Positions 59,740 through 64,000 of a stretch of DNA of 64,000 nt are shown in pieces. Below the pieces are notes generated by a model that was not told the origin of the DNA, made no database searches, and saw nothing but the letters and a program-made list of their open reading frames with translations. The DNA is from Ostrinia nubilalis (taxonomy: Eukaryota > Arthropoda > Insecta > Lepidoptera > Crambidae), in contig NC_087104.1 of the NCBI RefSeq assembly GCF_963855985.1, positions 8,184,001 through 8,248,000 on the forward strand, written 5' to 3'. Positions within the stretch are counted from its first letter, which is position 1, and every line of letters begins with the position of its first letter. The position numbers and the translations under genes were made by a program.

Positions 59740-62700
59740 ATGATGTCAGCCATAGGACCTGAGTTTCATAATTTCATTAAAAAACTCGAAGACAATGGCG
59801 ATAAAATGGTTTTGGGGACACCCTTGGAACAACAACCACTTGACTTTGAATTCAATGTACGAGTTTATCCATCTTTATTTTATTAAACACAACTAAATAT
59901 TTGCTAAACTGATAGTCTTCGTTACAGAATTATGCCTGTTACGTGTGTAACGGGTACTACGGACCGAGTTTCGGAGAGCCAGTATGTGTGACTTGTCATA
60001 CATTCTTGTTCCCAGACTTTCCGTCATATTTCCCAAGTTCGTACTTCTCCAGTGAGAAAACTGACGACGGTGACTCCGGCAACGATGAGCCTTCGGACCT
60101 CAATTACAGTGCGGATCGTAAAATGTATAGAGCTTGTCAGTTGCCAGCATGTTGGTATTACAGGGTAAGCAGAAAAAAAGATTTTATACAATTTAAAAAT
60201 CTTTATTTTAAAAAACATTAAAGAAGAATACAAAAATTTCAGAACTCATTAGACAGTGAAACAAGCCCAGAAGATGAGGCAAGTCGCGCCAGTGGCTTAG
60301 GAGCCAGCGGGAGCGGCAGCAGTGGGTCGGGCCAGTCGGGCGCGGGGCAGGCGCCGCCGCCGGCTCCGCCCAGCCTAGCACTCTCCCTGCACGCTCTGTC
60401 TACTCCCCGCCCACCAGAAAACCTTGCTCCGGGTCTAGTTGAACAGCTGCCTTCAGAAGGTGTGTATACTTTTCATTAAATTGTCATTTTCTTTGTTTGT
60501 AGCTTGTTAAGAGAATGTACTACCACGAAGCAATACCATTGGGTGACAAGTTACTAAGTACCTTGTCTTTTTGGAACGGATTATTTATTTATGACCAGAA
60601 TTTCTTAGTAGCAGTCTAGTGTTAAGAAATTGCAGCATACTTGTGTGGAATTTACTGGGATTATAAAATTAACTTGTATTTATGGATTCCATGGCTACTA
60701 AAGCCTGGTCCGTGAGCATGTAGAATCCCGTCCAATGACCTCACGGACCAGGCTTTACTAATATGTATTTTGTTGAAAACTGACTGGGTTTTGAGGCTTG
60801 AATGAAGTGAATAATTTTTTATTTTGGTGTTATTGATTAACTGACTCTCTTATTCAATAATACCTACCCAATTAGGAATCCATAAAGAGATAATGTGTAT
60901 TTAATCACTATGTAATAACCTAAGCTGGTTGTATGCCAATGTCAGTGTCAGTGTAGGTTGTACTGTAAATCAGGTAGTTCTGTCTCAAGGGCAGGTTTTA
61001 GTAAGTATGCCCATCTTGCAGGGAGAGCCTCACACAACCTGCCGGTTCCCCCGGGCCAGTGGGTATGCAATTTTAATGCATTTCCTGACGAAAAAAAGGC
61101 TGTATATCAGTGTGTACTGATTTATAATTGTCACATGACTAAATTACGCGTGTTGCAGTGCTGCTGTGCATCTTCAGCTACCTGGACGACCTCTCCTTAA
61201 GCGCGTGCGCGTGCGTGTGCGCGCGCTGGTGGCGCCTGGTGCGCGCGCGCGTGCCGCCGCCGCGCTGGGCCGCCTTCACGGCGCGCCGCTGGCCGCTGTA
61301 CCGCCCGCTGCTCACCAACATCGACTGGCACAAGGTCAGTCGCTAGGCGTCGCTACCTGGGCCGCCTTCGGTTACTTACTAACATCCACTGGCATAAGGT
61401 TAGCTTCAACCACGCCAACGCGTGCAGATCGCCATCGCCGGCGCGATCATAGGCCAATACAGGTCGCGCGACCCATGACAGTCCGAAAGACCTGTCATTG
61501 GCCTATGATCGGGCCGTAATCGCGCTGGCGATGGAAGTTTTACTGAGCTTCACCTTGGTAACGGCCTCAGCCCTGCTACAGTACGATGTATAGATGCTGC
61601 CTTCACCGCGCGCCTCTGGCCGCTGTACCGCCCGCTACTCACCAATATTGACTGGCATAAGGTTGGTGGCTAAAGCTAAAAATTCCGCAGTGGAGAAACC
61701 GCGGGATTATTTCCAAACTCATAAGACCGGAGACGTAGCTGCCGCGGTTGCGATTGTTGCGCGCAAACTTGGCGGGCGATTATCGCAAGACAGAAAACTC
61801 AGTGCGATTCTACGAATTGCTCATCGGTGCAGCGGGCGCCGCGCCATGAATAAACGGCATACTATAATAAGTTACCTGCGACTTCGTCCGTGAAATGTAT
61901 GATTAATAAAAAACTTCTTATATTTTGGAATACTTTAAGATACATAGAAGTAGGGATTGAATAAGTATAGATTTAATTCAATTTACTTAGTTGTTATTTC
62001 AAGTGTTCTTCATACATCGTGGTGTGATCCCCAGAAGTACCAGTCGCTGGTGGAGTCGTGCTTCTGCCGCAACTGCTTAGTGCAGATGTGCGTGCAGGCG
62101 CAGCCGGCCGGCGAGGAGAACGCCTGGCGCCGGAACCGCTTGCGGAACGAACTCAAGGTATTTGTGGATCTCTTTGCATCTGTTACTATCATCATCATTT
62201 CAGCCATAGGACGTCCACTGCTGAACATAGGCCTCCCCCAATGACTTCCACATCGCACGGTTGGTAGCGGCCTGCATCCAGCGCCTTCCTGCTACCTTTA
62301 TCAGGTCGTCGGTCCACTTTGTGGGTGGACGTCCCACGCTGCGTTTTGCGGTACGCGGCCTCCATTCCAGAACCTTGCTGCCCCATCGGCCGTTCTACAT
62401 TTGTTACTATGTCTGTCTTTAAAATTATTTATATTCTATTCTATTATTGTTGCCAACTCAGCCCCCCCTAAAACAAGTGGCACTATTTTGATCCTTCCAA
62501 ACATCGAATCCCTGCACAGAGAAAAGTGAGTCCATATAAAAAATCGCTGGGGAGCAGGGCTTTCGAAGTTACAGCCCTCAAATCTTGGTACTGAAATTGT
62601 ATTTTACAGACAATTGAAAATAGGTAAAATTCAACTGCCAAAAGACAGCTCAGTTTACTATTTCCCCTTGTTTTTAGGAGGTAATATTTTTATAATCTCC

Positions 62701-63931
62701 TTTGCTGCTAAAAAATATTTTTAGGCCAGATACAAGACTTTTTTATGCTATCAGATGTTACGTAACGACCCGCCCGAGGGGATAGCGGCTACCCCGCTGG
62801 ACCCGAAGTGCTGCCACTGGCAGGCCAGCGTCACGGGGCCCGACGGCTCGCCCTACGAGGGAGGCGTCTTCTACCTTTGCATTGTTATAGAAGTATTGTT
62901 ATGGCAGCTACATTTATTGCTATCAGATGTTGCGCAACGACCCGCCCGAGGGAATAGCGGCTACCCCGCTGGACCCGAAGTGCTGCCACTGGCAGGCCAG
63001 CGTCACGGGGCCCGACGGCTCGCCCTACGAGGGAGGCGTCTTCTACCTTTACATACAAGTTCCATACGCGTGAGTATATGAATCTTATGCTATATTAATT
63101 TATGATTGACCTAGTAATTTTGTACTTTAAGTGACATAACACTCAAGAAGACATTTTTATTAATTTCAAAATAACTTGATTATTTAGAAAAATACAATGA
63201 ATGTCAGTCAGATTCCTTTATTGAGAAATTATTATTGATGATTCTCTATTCTCTGAGTATCGTATCTTTTTGCTAGCTCTTCTATCTTCCTCCACGAAGT
63301 TTTTACACCAGTCATTTGTCTGGCGAGCATAGCGAGATCAGGCGATGTTATTAGTTTCGATTACGCCCGAGCGCCTTGCTGGTCATCTTGCCTCGCCATG
63401 AATCGCTTAATGACAGAATTCTCTGAACGAGATCGCTAATATGAGAACTGATGCATTCTAGCCATAATCTTTGTGTAGTAGAGACTAAAGTTAAATAACC
63501 TACTGATGATTATGATGTCCTGAATGTCCCATCGCACGTACCCAATGAGCCCACCAGTGGTCCGCTTCCTAACGCGCGTGCTGAACCTAACGTGTCACGA
63601 ACTTACGATACTCTTCTTTCCGCTGTCTTCGGTTTTATCCCCGGTGTAGGCGGCATTATGACTTATCGTCTTGATAACAAATTATGTGGGATTTCGCCAC
63701 ACTGTTATAATGGTGATTATGATTGAAATAAAATTGTCGAATATACCATCCCATCCCAGGTACCCAATGAGCCCGCCGGTGGTGCGTTTTCTAACGCGCG
63801 TTTTGCATCCTAACGTGTCGCGGCACGGCGACGTGGGCATCGACTCCGTGCACCACAACTGGTCGCTGGCGCTCACTATAAGCAAGGTGCTCATCTCCAT
63901 CCAGAGCCTGCTCACAGATCCATATACCGCG
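59740..63931 (+). CDS. F-box protein fused to a catalytically dead E2 (UBC) fold, C-terminus beyond the window
   Basis: Seven exons are visible (395 residues): 59740-59856, 59928-60164, 60243-60459, 61159-61334, 62035-62157, 62927-63069, 63760-63931. Residues 43-62 form CxxC...CxxC (CYVC, CVTC), a possible zinc site. A Ser/Gly/Pro linker follows. The F-box is at about 187-225 (LPSEVLLCIFSYLDDLSLSA), with a Trp-rich segment after it. Then a Cys-rich helix (ESCFCRNCLVQMC). The UBC fold begins near 275 and shows CCHWQASVTGPDGSPYEGGV, YPMSPPVVRFLTRVLHPNVS and NWSLALTISKVLISIQSLLT. At the canonical active site, ten residues after the HPN His, Gly364 stands in place of Cys, so it should not carry ubiquitin by thioester. 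An F-box would dock to Skp1/Cullin1, so it may be an SCF subunit with a UEV-like platform. I do not know a gene name. Exons 4, 6 and 7 have extra partial copies nearby. Confidence 0.85.
60701..60755. mobile_element. Foldback family A, copy 4 (shortest)
   Basis: AAGCCTGGTCCGTGAG and CTCACGGACCAGGCTT are perfect inverted arms around a GCATGTAGAATCCCGTCCAA loop. The flanks repeat TACTA (60696-60700 and 60756-60760). It lies in intron 3 of the F-box/E2 gene and appears to be an internally deleted member of the family at 40379. Confidence 0.8.
61357..61671 (+). pseudogene. Two partial copies of F-box/E2 exon 4 in its downstream intron
   Basis: Copy one (about 61357-61401) joins the GGGCCGCCTTC part directly to TTACTAACATCCACTGGCAT and AAGGTTAGC, an internally deleted exon 4 end with a donor. 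Copy two (about 61596-61671) keeps CTCTGGCCGCTGTACCGCCC, CACCAATATTGACTGGCATA and AAGGTTGGT, roughly 85% like the end of exon 4. Both read as damaged forms of the end of the real exon (61159-61334). Confidence 0.85.
61431..61534. mobile_element. Foldback element between the exon 4 copies
   Basis: GCCATCGCCGGCGCGATCAT with AGGCCAAT pairs with ATTGGCCTATGATCGGGCCG and CGCGCTGGCGATGG. A second, inner pair (ACAGGTC/GACCTGT) sits in the loop. Arms about 40 nt. Confidence 0.75.
62185..62395 (-). mobile_element. RTE-type LINE 3' fragment in intron 5 of the F-box/E2 gene
   Basis: The plus strand shows the ATCATCATC run (tail), then CAGCCATAGGACGTCCACTG, CCTCCCCCAATGACTTCCAC and GGTCGTCGGTCCACTTTGTG, the inverted 3' end of an RTE-type element. 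The minus strand reads the usual C-terminal phrase [20 protein letters not shown]. Confidence 0.85.
62755..62876 (+). pseudogene. Extra copy of the start of F-box/E2 exon 6, with acceptor
   Basis: Positions 62755-62876 repeat 62927-63048 with only about three or four differences, and both are preceded by GCTATCAG acceptor contexts. The first copy runs into unrelated sequence after TCTTCTACCTTT and has no donor. The second continues to CCATACGC|GTGAGT and is the real exon. Spacing 172 bp. Confidence 0.93.
63538..63610 (+). pseudogene. Partial copy of F-box/E2 exon 7 start
   Basis: It reads TACCCAATGAGCCCACCAGT, GGTCCGCTTCCTAACGCGCG and TGCTGAACCTAACGTGTCAC, matching the real exon at 63761 onward with about 15% differences and missing bases after GTGCTG. 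A third, 30-bp scrap with GAGCCGCCAGTGGTCCGCAT lies at 63967-63996. Confidence 0.8.
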
Positions 63932-64000
63932 GTCAGTATACAGGCTGAAGGTGACTCCATTACAGGAACCCGACGAGCCGCCAGTGGTCCGCATTAGTAC

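Noticed and set aside
63982..64000. Start of another exon at the right edge
   Set aside because: It matches a scrap of exon 7 rather than the expected continuation after DPYTA, and a stop follows.

Overview
The window looks like nuclear DNA of a moth or butterfly (Lepidoptera). The genes are intron-rich and match insect families. The DNA between exons is full of repeat types common in Lepidoptera: RTE-type LINE tails, CR1-like LINEs, hAT miniature elements with perfect 8-bp target duplications, tRNA-like SINE fragments and GC-rich foldback elements. Almost every gene here is split into short exons, so I rebuilt gene models by hand from splice sites and reading phase; in every complete model the exon lengths sum to a multiple of three.

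Layout. 1-3.6 kb: a cluster of broken protein-like reading frames of unknown origin, one split by a 5'-truncated LINE with an unusually long (94 bp) target duplication. 7.2-11.6 kb: a CR1-like LINE on the minus strand with two long open frames. 21.2-21.5 kb: the first coding exon (minus strand) of a VAT-1-like zinc-independent quinone oxidoreductase, whose other exons are probably beyond the left edge, so much of the first 21 kb may be its first intron. 22.8-29.7 kb (minus): mitochondrial ribosome-binding factor A. 30.2-40.8 kb (plus, divergent from it): a 17-exon retinoblastoma-family gene (Rbf, p107/p130-like), with E2F-type sites in the shared 497-bp promoter. 44.6-48.1 kb (minus): Sgf29, the tudor-domain subunit of SAGA. 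48.5-52.8 kb: stacked transposons, including a miniature LTR element that carries another element inside one LTR. 56.2-58.8 kb (minus): Pabp2 (nuclear poly(A)-binding protein). 59.7 kb to the right edge (plus, divergent from Pabp2): an unnamed gene joining a Cys-rich N-terminus, an F-box and an E2 (UBC) fold whose catalytic Cys is Gly.

The most striking pattern is that three separate genes carry tandem copies of an exon end together with its splice site, left inside the neighbouring intron. Rbf exon 8 has nine copies of a 128-bp unit, Sgf29 exon 5 has three copies of a 168-bp unit, and the F-box/E2 gene has copies of exons 4, 6 and 7. Rbf also has a duplicated 3' splice site at exon 13 and a detached copy of its last coding segment. 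Either this genome duplicates exon/intron boundaries repeatedly, giving decoy splice sites and possible new isoforms, or these are assembly artefacts; long reads and RNA-seq would decide.
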